Positions 35,096 through 44,829 of a stretch of DNA of 64,000 bases are shown in pieces. The DNA comes from Patiria miniata. Its lineage: Eukaryota > Echinodermata > Asteroidea > Valvatida > Asterinidae. The notes below the pieces were generated by a model, which did no database searches, was not told the DNA's origin, and saw only the letters and a list, made by a program, of their open reading frames with translations. The stretch spans positions 14,397,176-14,461,175 of the forward strand of contig NW_024037056.1 in assembly GCF_015706575.1 (NCBI RefSeq), given 5' to 3'. A program made the position numbers and the translations under genes. Positions within the stretch are counted from its first letter, which is position 1. Each line of letters opens with the position of its first letter.

Positions 35096-37039
35096 ATGTA
35101 TCTTCCATTAGCGGTGGTTCTAACACTTTGCACAGGTTTGTTTTCCATTCTGTTGAAAATATACAAAATCCTCGTCTTTGTACTCACCCTAATTTTCAAT
35201 TTTAACGATACAAATATTTCAAAGCATGGATAATAATAATTTCTTGGACTTCAGAAGAATTAGGACAAATTATTTTCTCGTGGATTGAACGAGTTTGGTT
35301 TGGGTCGCAGTGCTGAGTTGGAGGACATTGAAAAAAACGACAAGGATCTAAAACGATCGAGTAATTTTGGTCAAGTGGCCTCCCAAAATTACTAAAAATC
35401 AGAAAACGAATTTTCTTGAATTGTCTCTTTGATTCTTTGTAATGAATTCATCGTGATGTTGCCCTTTTTTTCTTATTGCAGTGAGTATGGTAAGTGCTTT
35501 CAATATCAACCCAACCTCGTCCCCAGTGCTTACTTTATTTCCAACCGCGTTTCCAATAGTAAACCCTGGATAGGAAACTTTCTTCCTGTATCCTGATTGG
35601 ATACCGCAATTAGCTAGTAATGGATTTTTATCGTGTACTTGGTGCTATATATTCACAACGTGCAGTACGTGTTTTCGCGATCATTCGTCCACGCCTTCTC
35701 GAAAATACTAATTTCCTTTCCAATTTGCTCATATTAATGTGAAATATTATACTGCGTGTTGTCTCGATAAGATCGTAACAGTTTGATTTCAAAAATCTTG
35801 TTTTCGTAACTCACGCCATGCTCGCGCTGCTACGAATTGACTCTGTTTTTACCCCAGACACCGCATACAAAAACAAACGCTAATGTGTAACGCATATCCA
35901 GGCACCAGACTGTTCCTCATTTGCATACGTGTGCAAAAATCTTGCACATGCAAATGATCCAATACCAGGGTGAGAGAGCAGGTAGTGGTGGGCGCGTACT
36001 GCTCGACACCCTGGGGACGAGGTTGATATCAACCCAGCTACCATCAAAGCAGCCATGGATCTCTTGAACAACGCCCTCAACGAGGAAGGACAGGTAACAA
36101 ACTTTGCGATATTTCTCATCGACCAAACAAAGACCGACTTTCAAACTGGCAAAGCCCATTCAAGATCATTCGCTAGGATCCGCATAGAAGAAAGACGCAG
36201 TAATAACGGCCGGCAGCCCATAACACATCACAATCAAACTGTTAACAGAGAGAATGATACTTCATTATTGTTCTAAAGTATGATAAATTGTCAAGGAAGA
36301 AAAGCAATCAATCGTTCTCCATTGTAAAGAAACAAACGTCTAATAGGTGCCTGAAGATTATATAGGCGAAGAGACGTTAACCTTTGCATGTGCACTATAG
36401 ACCTTTCTGCGCTTGGTTGGCAAACTGTAAAACTATGGAAGGTCCAACACTGCAAAAATGAAGAAGAGTTATTACAGATCACCAAAATATTATTTGATAC
36501 TTGAAAATACAACATTTTCAACAAAGCTACAAAATAACTCCTACATATGCCTTTTTACTGTGTGTTGATGGCGTTATGAGGACTCTTTTGTAAAAATATG
36601 TTGCCAACCACGACTTCAATATTGACGCGCTTACGGCAGCCCCATACAAAATAGCGCCAATGTTTACAAACAATTTTCTGAGCCGTAGGAGGCGTCCTCC
36701 ACATTTAATGTACTATCACATGCAGCCGTTTGGGACGCCCTCCACATGGTACAGAAACACAATGTACAAAATGTACAACAAACGGCACCTGCACCTACAA
36801 TAAATGCCCTTTTTCACCTGCAGGTGACAATAGGAGGTCGCACCGTCAAGTACAGTGCCAAGGGTCGAGTACACAGCTTCGATGAGCTGTGGGTGTATGA
36901 CGGTACGGCCTGGGACGTTGCTAGCGATACCAGCGTGAAGGTGCACCACTTCGATGAGGCGCAGGACGCCATCGATGCAGCAATGAAGAAGCTTCTGGAT
37001 AAGCTGAGGAACGAGGGGCTTTTGAAAGATGAAATCTGA
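35096..37039 (+). CDS. Small secreted ALF-like protein 2, exon 2 split by a transposon
   Basis: Paralogue of the gene at 32164 with the same three-exon plan. Exon 1, 35096-35135, encodes a signal peptide (MYLPLAVVLTLCT, phase 1). Exon 2 starts at 35482 (VSMVSAFNIN) and resumes after an inserted element at 36037 (TIKAAMDLLNNALNEEGQ, to 36093). Exon 3, 36824-37039, encodes GGRTVKYSAKGRVHSF, WVYDGTAWDV, a C-terminal helix and the end LLKDEI; its 216 bases equal those of the paralogue. Without the insert, exon 2 aligns with its paralogue in frame. With it, the reading frame stops within the element. A strong donor (ATG/GTAAGT) lies eight bases into exon 2; using it would join signal peptide to exon 3 in frame, losing the helix. 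So the allele may be a null or a shortened form. Exon 3 itself is intact, which suggests recent disruption. Confidence 0.7.
35514..36025. mobile_element. MITE-like insertion in ALF-like gene 2 exon 2
   Basis: About 512 bases between direct repeats ATATCAACCCA (35503-35513 and 36026-36036). Its ends hold the inverted pair ACCTCGTCCCCAG (35514-35526) and CTGGGGACGAGGT (36011-36023). No transposase frame is visible. An 11-base duplication would fit a Mutator-type mobiliser, but the family is not certain. Confidence 0.7.
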
Positions 37040-37800
37040 TTGGCTGTGGCTGGAAGAGTTTTAAAATGTAGCCAATGGACAAACAGGTCACATCGAGCTA
37101 AAACAAAACGGCAAATCTGATTGGCTCTCGCCTCCGTGAATATTATAATGTAGCCAATAGGCAGGCGCTGAGGGAACCTTGACCAACTATGCATTTCTGA
37201 TTGGTTAAAATGGGACTCATTGGTTAAGATCACGATGTGATTGGCTATGCACTCATAATTTAAGGCAATTAAGATATTCTGGGTTATGTGAACAAAAGGC
37301 CAACATATTGGAAAGTCTTTTACCTATTAAACACAACTAAAAAGTAAAGACATTTGAGAAAAGGATGGGCACAACGAAAGTAACATGTTTACATTTTGTA
37401 ACTGGCCGCAATCCAACGGATAATTTATTTAATGCGTTATCTTCGACGTCGAGTTTCTCAGAGGCTTTTGTGCATGTAATCTTAATCATATTAATGTAAC
37501 TTGTTAATATTCTGGATTATTAATACATTTTTGCAAAATAATAGCATTGTCGCTTGATTCTGTTGTCGCAGCGCCCTCTGTTGTCTAAACAAGAATGGTC
37601 TGTTACTGTCATTTGAAAAGTGACCCTAACCCCATGCCGTCATACAATTATGCCACGCCCCCTCCACCCTCATCCCCGATGAAAGTGGCGAGTTGGCTTT
37701 CACGTTATCCACGATGAAAAAAATCCGAAATGAGTTTATAGTTCCATTCAAACCCAGAACGTTTCCATGACGTCACACTTTCACAGACTAGACTTCTGAT
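37040..37800. other. Intergenic region, no gene seen
   Basis: 3' flank of ALF-like gene 2. Several short ATTGG/CCAAT-containing repeats (for example TCTGATTGGCT near 37036 and 37116) follow the stop codon; AT-rich beyond. No coding region is supported. Confidence 0.5.
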
Positions 37801-38757
37801 TCACTGAGCACAAACCTGATGACTGACGGGTGCATAATTCGTACACAAGAGGGCGCCGTTGGAAAAAAAGTTTACCTGTTTTTGAACGTCACTGCTGGCC
37901 TCGGTTTTCATATTTAAGGAACTCGAGTCCGAAGAAACGTCAGAGTGGTCTGGACTTTCAGTCATGTGAGTCTGTTGATGTTTCTCGAATGTGTCTGGAC
38001 GCAAGTAAGTCTTGCCACAGACTGGGCAAGCAAACGGCCGAGCAGAATCGTGGATTATTTGGTGTACCTGTAGGTGTGATCTCCGAGCAAACGATTTGCC
38101 ACACAAGCCACAGGCAAACAGCCGGAGGTTATCGTGGACCTTCCCGTGGGCGCGGAGGTTGCCCCTGTTATTGAAGTCCTTGCCACAAATGTCACAGTGG
38201 AAGGGTTTGTCGTCGGTGTGGGTGACACTGTGGGTTTTCAACTGGGCTGCGTCCGCGAAGGCTTTGCCACAGATGTCGCACAAGAAGCGCTTGTCGTTGG
38301 TGTGGACGATCTCGTGTCGTCGCAGGTTGCGGCGACATGGATAGGTTTTGCCACAGATGTCACAAGAGAACGGTCGGTCGCCGGTGTGGCTGATCAGGTG
38401 TTTTCTTAGCGTGTCCTTGCGGGGGAAGGTCTTGTCACAGATGTCGCAGACAAACGGTCGCATCTTGTCGTGGCATCTTTGATGTTCTCTGAACGCGCTT
38501 CTGCGCAGGAAAGCTCTGTCGCAGATGCCACAGATGAATTTCTTCTCATCGGTGTGGATCCTCATGTGATGCCTGAGAGTGTCCTTGCTCGAGTAGGTTT
38601 TGTTGCAGATTTTACAGACGAGTCGTTTGTCGTTGCCGTGGTTCCGCCGGTGTTCGGTGAGATCGTTGTCACTTGGAAAAGACTCGCCGCAAATGTCGCA
38701 AGTAAACTGACCAGCATTTTGACAATACTGCTGGCATTGCTCCGATTCATTCTCCAT
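37801..38757 (-). CDS. C2H2 zinc-finger protein, nine fingers
   Basis: Probable nuclear DNA-binding protein of 318 residues from the ATG at 38757 (MENESEQCQQ). The frame is open for 16 more codons upstream but without an ATG. Nine tandem C2H2 fingers of the C-x2-C-x12-H-x3-H type start at FTCDICGESF and end at FACPVCGKTY, joined by HTDDKPF/HTGDRPF-like linkers. There is no KRAB, BTB or SCAN domain. The tail is Ser-rich. A possible splice donor (AACAG/GTAAAC on the minus strand, near 37877) before the last 25 or so codons means the true C-terminus may lie in another exon. No orthologue recognised. Confidence 0.8.
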   Translation of the reverse strand: MENESEQCQQYCQNAGQFTCDICGESFPSDNDLTEHRRNHGNDKRLVCKICNKTYSSKDTLRHHMRIHTDEKKFICGICDRAFLRRSAFREHQRCHDKMRPFVCDICDKTFPRKDTLRKHLISHTGDRPFSCDICGKTYPCRRNLRRHEIVHTNDKRFLCDICGKAFADAAQLKTHSVTHTDDKPFHCDICGKDFNNRGNLRAHGKVHDNLRLFACGLCGKSFARRSHLQVHQIIHDSARPFACPVCGKTYLRPDTFEKHQQTHMTESPDHSDVSSDSSSLNMKTEASSDVQKQVNFFSNGALLCTNYAPVSHQVCAQ

Positions 38758-38991
38758 TATGTGACTTGTATCGACAACAAAGTTCACAGAGGAAAAACAA
38801 GTCACGGGTAAATCCGGTGCAACAAAATGCAGTCATATCTAGAAAAAAATGGACAATTCACGCTTAGAGATTAGGGAAAGTCGGGGAGTTTTATCTTCCG
38901 CTTTTTGGTAGTACAGAAAATAACCTTTGAACTAGTGAATTGCATTTTTTTTTCCGCCAGTCACACTCAAATGGGGTTAAATGGGATTTAA

Positions 38992-39222
38992 AGGACTGCA
39001 TTAAATTAATGGCATGCGCCCTTTTCAGTTTCGTTGAAATTAATTTGAGTGTGATTTGTGCAAAAAGGAAATGCAATTTTTTCTATACTACACCAAAAGC
39101 AGAAGATCAAGATTAAACGTATAAGATTTCCTTAAGACTATAGTGCATAACCAAAAAGCGATGTCAAATAGTCAAGAAAGTTGCACAGAATAGGTTCCTA
39201 CAAATTCATTCCTATGGACCCT
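38992..39222. mobile_element. TTAA-flanked MITE, short copy 3
   Basis: Bounded by TTAA at 38988-38991 and 39223-39226. The right end (GTTGCACAGAAT ... ATGGACCCT) matches the right end of the element at 3323-3837. Shorter than the other copies, so internally deleted. Confidence 0.5.
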
Positions 39223-39984
39223 TTAAATAACGAAATAACGGCTGCTTTTTCTGCCAAGCATCTTAGCTAGATAAAAAGATAGTTAACACTAATGCTGGGA
39301 GAGTTATGTTCATGACCAGAAAATGCTCAACAAAAACGCGAAACGTCAGCTACAGTTTTATATCATCATAGTTTTTTTGTTATTTTCAAAGACTCATTCG
39401 GTTACTCACTAAAAATTCAATACGCTGTGTGCCCGCGAGTAACAGAACCAAATTTCCTTCATGCTCGACCCCAGACTGATTTTGATTATGTATCCAAAAT
39501 TTTAAGCCGGTCCTTGACAGCACAGCCAAGCCCCTATCGACAAGATAAATCTAAACCAGTATTTGGAATGTCGGCACACGACCCGAGGACATTCCGTGCA
39601 TGCTTCACGCCCGAGTACATGTATGGTCGGACGAACATGTACATTTTGTACATGTACATGTGTGCTACTGCTAAAAACGCGGGGGACGCAGATTTTTTGG
39701 TCAAAAAGTATTATAATGCAACGCAGTGTTTGTTTCTTGTAAATCTCTTCAGTTTCGCATAATTACTTGAATCGGCAAAAATCTACAAGTACATGTACAT
39801 GTAAACCACCACGATTGTGAAGGCCTAATGTTCAATTATCTCTCAGATATCAAAAGCAATCTTGTAGGTACACAAATGATCTTGTATATGTGCAGTCATC
39901 ATCATGGCAGTATACATTTGGTATTTTAATTCAGTACCGAGAATGCACAAAAGAGCTGGGTATCTCTGTAGACATGGTAGATAA

Positions 39985-40452
39985 TAGCCCCATAAATGTG
40001 GCCTATTTACTGGACTGCCTCCGTAAACATAGGCCACACATCCACATGTACTTTCATCCACATCGACTTTGCCAAATTTTGATTTTCACATTTAGGCTCA
40101 GTTTGTAGGATTTTTTTTGCTTTAGAAGCATACTCACCCTCTTTATAGGCTAGTCAGAAAGTGCTGCCTTTTTCAGATGTCTAATTTTTGTGAAATTTCA
40201 TGTTGAAATTTTGATACGCAAACGTATAAAAATGAATCTGGAAATTTCACGAAAAATATACATCTGAAAAAGGCAGCACCTTCTGATTAGCCTATAAAGA
40301 GGGTGAGTATGCTTCTAAAGCAAAAAAACCTACAAACTAAGCCTAAATGTGAAAATCTAAATTTGGCAAAGTCGACACGATTTTTGTACATGTGGATGTG
40401 TGGCCTATGTTTACGGAGGCAGTCCAGTAAATAGGCCACATTTATGGGGCTA
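39985..40452. mobile_element. Foldback MITE with perfect 9-bp target duplication
   Basis: A 468-base near-palindrome. Left arm starts TAGCCCCATAAATGTGGCCT; the right arm ends with its inverse. Arms of about 215 bases are separated by only about 40 bases. The flanks are GGTAGATAA at 39976-39984 and 40453-40461, an exact 9-bp duplication. Arms differ by a modest number of substitutions and a short indel (TTTCATCCACA against a one-block variant). No transposase. The 9-bp duplication suggests a Mutator-type mobiliser. Confidence 0.85.
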
Positions 40453-41439
40453 GGTAGATAAAGGCACTGTACCTCCAATATGGCAGCCATGAAAAGGATC
40501 AATACAAGTCGAGTATTTGTTTGACACTCAATCCTACATCAAGTAACATGAATACAAAGCGACTGCAAATCAAACTACACTCACAATACATGGATACAAG
40601 AAATGCGAACAAATAACTTGCATAAATCAAATCAACCATATTATTAGATGACGAACTTGTCGTGCATATTCTGGCAACATCCTCACGTGTATCTTAAGGA
40701 TTCTTACCATGGACATGATGGAGGAAGGAACCATCACTACGCTACGTCAGTAGTAAATTGTTCTGTGTTTTATTTCTCCATGTTAGGTACAGTCCATGGC
40801 ACAGTTCTCTTCAAAAGCATGATCTACAAAGCTTGCTGCATGCTAATTGCTACAAGTAGAAGACAAGTGCACGTAATATTTAAAGACCTATCAATACATA
40901 CATACACATGTACCGGTAACGTCCGACGGCCTTGTGCACTGGCGTGTTGTCACACATCTGGTGCATTTTAATACCGCATTAAATATGGAGGTCAGATTGA
41001 GGTCATTATCGGCGCGGGCGCTGCACCGAAGTAGACTGGCAACCTGTACTCATGGTTGCTCCGTTTAGAGGAGTTGTATACACTATACATGTATAGTTGT
41101 AGAAATATTGTGCGTAGTTACATAGCTCTTAACGATTATTTGCACGAACCATGGAGGAATAACGCATGAACATACACATGATAAGAATCATCAATCACAT
41201 CGACATAATTTGGGATATTTATCATGGTTTTTTTTGCATCAGGGAGATCATAATGAATGATTTGGTTTTTATCCCTCACCGACATACTTCAACAAATCAT
41301 AATTGTAAGCAATTTAAAAGGTGCCTGACAATGCAACATATTTCAAAATTGGGTTTTGCCCTTCACTGACATATTATTTTTTGTTTGTTAATACTGTATT
41401 CTCAGTGTTTTACCGAGTGATTGTGAGAAAGAAATCTCT

Positions 41440-41515
41440 GAGGGTGGGACTCCTACCCTCGACCTCCTGCTTGCTAGTGCAATGTCTTACCACTTGACCA
41501 CCAAAACCTGCCAGG
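41440..41515 (-). mobile_element. tRNA-derived SINE head
   Basis: On the minus strand GGTGGTCAAGTGGTAAGAC (A-box-like) is followed about 33 bases later by GGTCGAGGGTAGGAGTCCC (degenerate B box). The tRNA cloverleaf is incomplete, so this is a SINE-type relic. Confidence 0.5.
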
Positions 41516-41609
41516 GTCAGCTGGTTCAAACATAAATACATACAGTTCTGCACATTTTCTAGAAAGAACATTGTCACAACTTCATTTTTAAACAGTATCC
41601 TCTTTTTAA

Positions 41610-42135
41610 AGGGCCCATGCACTGAATTTTTCTTGGGAACACAAACTGTGCAACGCTCTACTCCTATGTTTGAAATCTAGTTGTCATCCCTTTTTGGTTA
41701 ATTTCAATAAAAAGTGAAATTTTTTAAACATTTAAAAACTCCCATGCTTTTTGTGACAACTGAGGGTGCTGTTGCTGTGATGTCATTTCAGGAAGACACT
41801 GTTCAGTTTAGAGTTTAGAGTTTTTCTTGTTCAAATTGTAAAGCCTAATTTTGCCCAATGAAAACAATTGCAAGAAATTGCTCACTGGTTCACTGCCAAG
41901 TACTTGCACAACAACGTTTCACCAAAGCAAGCGGCATTTACGACAGCAAATTTAGTATCCAAATAGTTTGTGCTGAGTGTAACACTGAGGTTTCTGCCCG
42001 GAATGAAAGCACCGTTTTGCTCTTGAATATATATGGAACTTTGCACATCATAAAAACCAAAAAGGTATCAAAATACCCTTCAAAATGGCAAAATAAAATC
42101 TGAAAATGCGGTTCATTGGGCCACCGTTGGTTCTT
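41610..42135. mobile_element. TTAA-flanked MITE, copy 2 (inverted relative to copy 1)
   Basis: Bounded by TTAA at 41606-41609 and 42136-42139. Its left half (GAATTTTTCTTGGGAACACA, TGTGCAAC, CATCCCTTTTTGGTTAA) matches the reverse complement of the right half of 3323-3837. No coding capacity. Confidence 0.6.
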
Positions 42136-42514
42136 TTAAAGGATAGCATTCAACAAATTACATTGCATGGCCTTTATTATAGCACTTCTTTGTATGCACA
42201 TCTGTCTTAGTTGCTATAATTATTACATGTACTACACTAGCTAAAACAACTTTTTACATGCTTCCTTTCAATAAATGTTAACTTATGTATGTGCTTCCAA
42301 TTATACAGCTTCAAAAATAGCTTGGTACTTGGAATTTTAAGAACATTATTTTCACTAAGTTTAGAACGTTTTCTAGGAAATCAACAACATTCGCTAGAAT
42401 GAAATACTATTTGCTAAAATTATACATTCGATGGACATGTTAATAGAGATAAAAGTTGTAGCAGTCAGGTGACATTTTAGAAGGCTTAATGCCATCTTAA
42501 ACTTCAAATGTTTG

Positions 42515-44829
42515 TTAACTTTCTTGAACACAGTCACATTTGTGCCTCCTCAGTGTGATATTGTGCGAGAAAGCTCTGTCGCAAACATTACAGGCATATG
42601 GTTTTTCTCCCGTATGCACTCGTCGATGGCATTTTAGTTTATATTTTGCGATGAAGCCTTTACCACAAGTGCCACATTTGAAGGGTCTATCGTTCGTGTG
42701 GATCCCAATATGATGAAGTTTAAGGGTATGGATTTGGGGAAATCTCTTGCCACATATGTTGCAAACGAAGGGTCTCTCTTTGGAGTGCACCCTCTGGTGT
42801 CGCTTAAGCTGGCTGTTCCTTCGGAAGGCATCGCCACAGGTATCACAGAGAAACGACTTTACGTCAGAATGAACTGCTTTGTGAGATTTCAGGGTCAGCT
42901 TTGAAGAAAAAGATCCTCCACAGGTCTCACAGATGAATACACGGTCATTGGTGTGGACCTTCTGATGTTTCTTCAGAAGGATGCTGTGGGAGAAGGCCTT
43001 ACCACAGAGATTGCAGATGCAAGGCTTCTCGGAAGAATGGACCCTCTGGTGCTCCACGAGGTTGCTTTTCCTCAGGAAGGTTTTGTCGCAGACCTCACAG
43101 CTGTATGGTCTCCTATTGTCGTGTTTCAACATGTGATCTTTTCTCTGAGGCGCGTAAGTGAAACGGTCGCCACAAATCTTGCATCCGTAAGGCTTCTCCC
43201 CACTGTGAAGTCTCTGATGGGATTTCAGACTGCTACCGAACGCGAAAGCTTTGCCGCAAACGTCACAGATAAATGATTTCTCTCCACTGTGGCACTGCTT
43301 GTGGTGGTCCTTCAGCCTGTTTTTCCTTCGGAAGGTCTTGAGACAAACGTCGCATTCAAAAGTTTCGGGATTATCTTCGTGATCCAACTTATGATTCCTG
43401 AGAACTGCAGCGGATATGTAGCCCTTGCCGCAGATTTCACAAATGAAAGGTTTCTCACTGGTGTGTGTCCACTTATGGTTGTGCAGGCTGCCACTACAAG
43501 AGAAACCCCTGTTGCATATGTCACATACGTACGGTTTTTCTCTGGTGTGGACTCTTTGGTGTTCAGTGAGATTTCCCCTTCTCAAGAAGGACTTGTTGCA
43601 AACTTCACAAACAAAGGGTCTGACGTTGTCATGTAACAACCGGTGAACACTCAGCTGTGTCGGATAGGAGAATGCTTCACTACAAATGTTACAAATGTAT
43701 GGTTTCTCCCCTGTATGGACTCTCTGGTGTGTTTTTAAGATGTTTTTTGCAGAGAAGGCCTTGTTGCAAATATCACAAACAAATGGTTTCTCTCCCGTGT
43801 GAACCCTCTGGTGTTCTTTAAGATGGCTCTTTTGGGAAAACGTCTTCTGGCAAACATCACACGAGTAGGGTTTTTCGCCACTGTGGAGCTTCAGGTGGTG
43901 TTTCTTGAGCTTGTCTTCGGAAGTGCAAGACTTGTCGCAAATTACACAGACAAATTTGCTCTTGATGACAGAGTGCGATTTCTCATGCCTCTTCAGGTGA
44001 GCACCTGTCGAGAAGGCTTTGCCACAGAGTTGGCAAATAAAGTTTTTCTCTTTAATGTGGATGCCCTGGTGATCTTTCAGATGACTCTTCTTTCCAAAGG
44101 CTTTGTTACAAACTTCACACTCAAATGGTTTGGTGTTCCCACCCGTATGGATTCTTCCATGCTCAGTCAACTGATAACTGTACATGAATGATTCACCACA
44201 AGATTCACAAGTATAAGGCTTCTCACCACTATGAATCCTCTTGTGATTACTCAGACTGCCACTACATGAAAAACCCTTGTTGCAAACGTCACATACAAAT
44301 AGTTTCTCTCTTGTGTGGATCCTTTGATGCTCTGTAAGATTTCCTTTTCTCAGAAAGGACTTGTTACAAACCTCGCACACGAAGGGTCTGATGTTGTCGT
44401 GCGACATCTGATGAACGGTGAGCTGCTGTTTATAGGTGAAAGCTTCGTGCAGATGTCGCAAACATGAGGTTTCTCTCCAGTATGGATTCGCCGGTGGTTT
44501 TTCAGAACACCACTTGAGGACAGCGCCTTGCCGCAGATTTCACAAACGAAAGGTCTTTCCCTTGTATGTACTCGCTGGTGCTCCTTCAGGTGGCCGGCAT
44601 TTGAGAACGCTTTGCTGCAAGTTTCACATTCAAATGGTTTGACCTTTGCTTCTACCGGTACTGCTGCTTCTGCTTTGTTCTTAGTCGGGACACTGTGAGG
44701 CTCTTCATGCCGGCTTGGTGCTCTGATCTTCCAGTGGGTGTTCTTGTGAATCGTCAGTTCTTCTTGAGTTTTGAAGATGCTTTCGCAAACGCTACAGATG
44801 AACAGCGTCCTCTTCTTGAGACGAGGCAT
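42515..44829 (-). CDS. C2H2 zinc-finger protein, about 26 fingers, with one apparent frameshift
   Basis: Single-exon zinc-finger gene, ATG at 44829 ([15 protein letters not shown]), stop at 42515, about 770 codons. One atypical N-terminal finger, a spacer, then an almost unbroken array of C2H2 fingers with TGEKP-type linkers, ending [12 protein letters not shown]. Likely a nuclear sequence-specific DNA-binding protein. At 44447-44448 the frame changes inside one finger: CDIC is followed by two bases instead of a codon before [10 protein letters not shown] sister finger in the same protein reads [14 protein letters not shown], so one base (of a Ser codon, probably) is missing here. Everything downstream stays open for 640 residues, so this is either a sequencing error, a very recent lesion, or the real start lies downstream. 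Its C-terminus matches that of the gene at 47732, so the two are paralogues. Confidence 0.8.

Larger units (their letters stand above)
38758..42514. other. Repeat-rich intergenic region between zinc-finger genes
   Basis: Holds two TTAA MITE copies, a foldback element (39985-40452), a tRNA-derived SINE head (41440-41515) and several TGTACATG palindrome clusters near 39620-39660 and 39790. No coding region is supported; the short open frames at both arms of the foldback are one repeat read on opposite strands. Confidence 0.65.

Noticed and set aside
39890-40502. Two similar proteins on opposite strands sharing INVAYLLDCLRKHRPHIHMY
   Set aside because: They are the two arms of the foldback element read in opposite directions, not genes.
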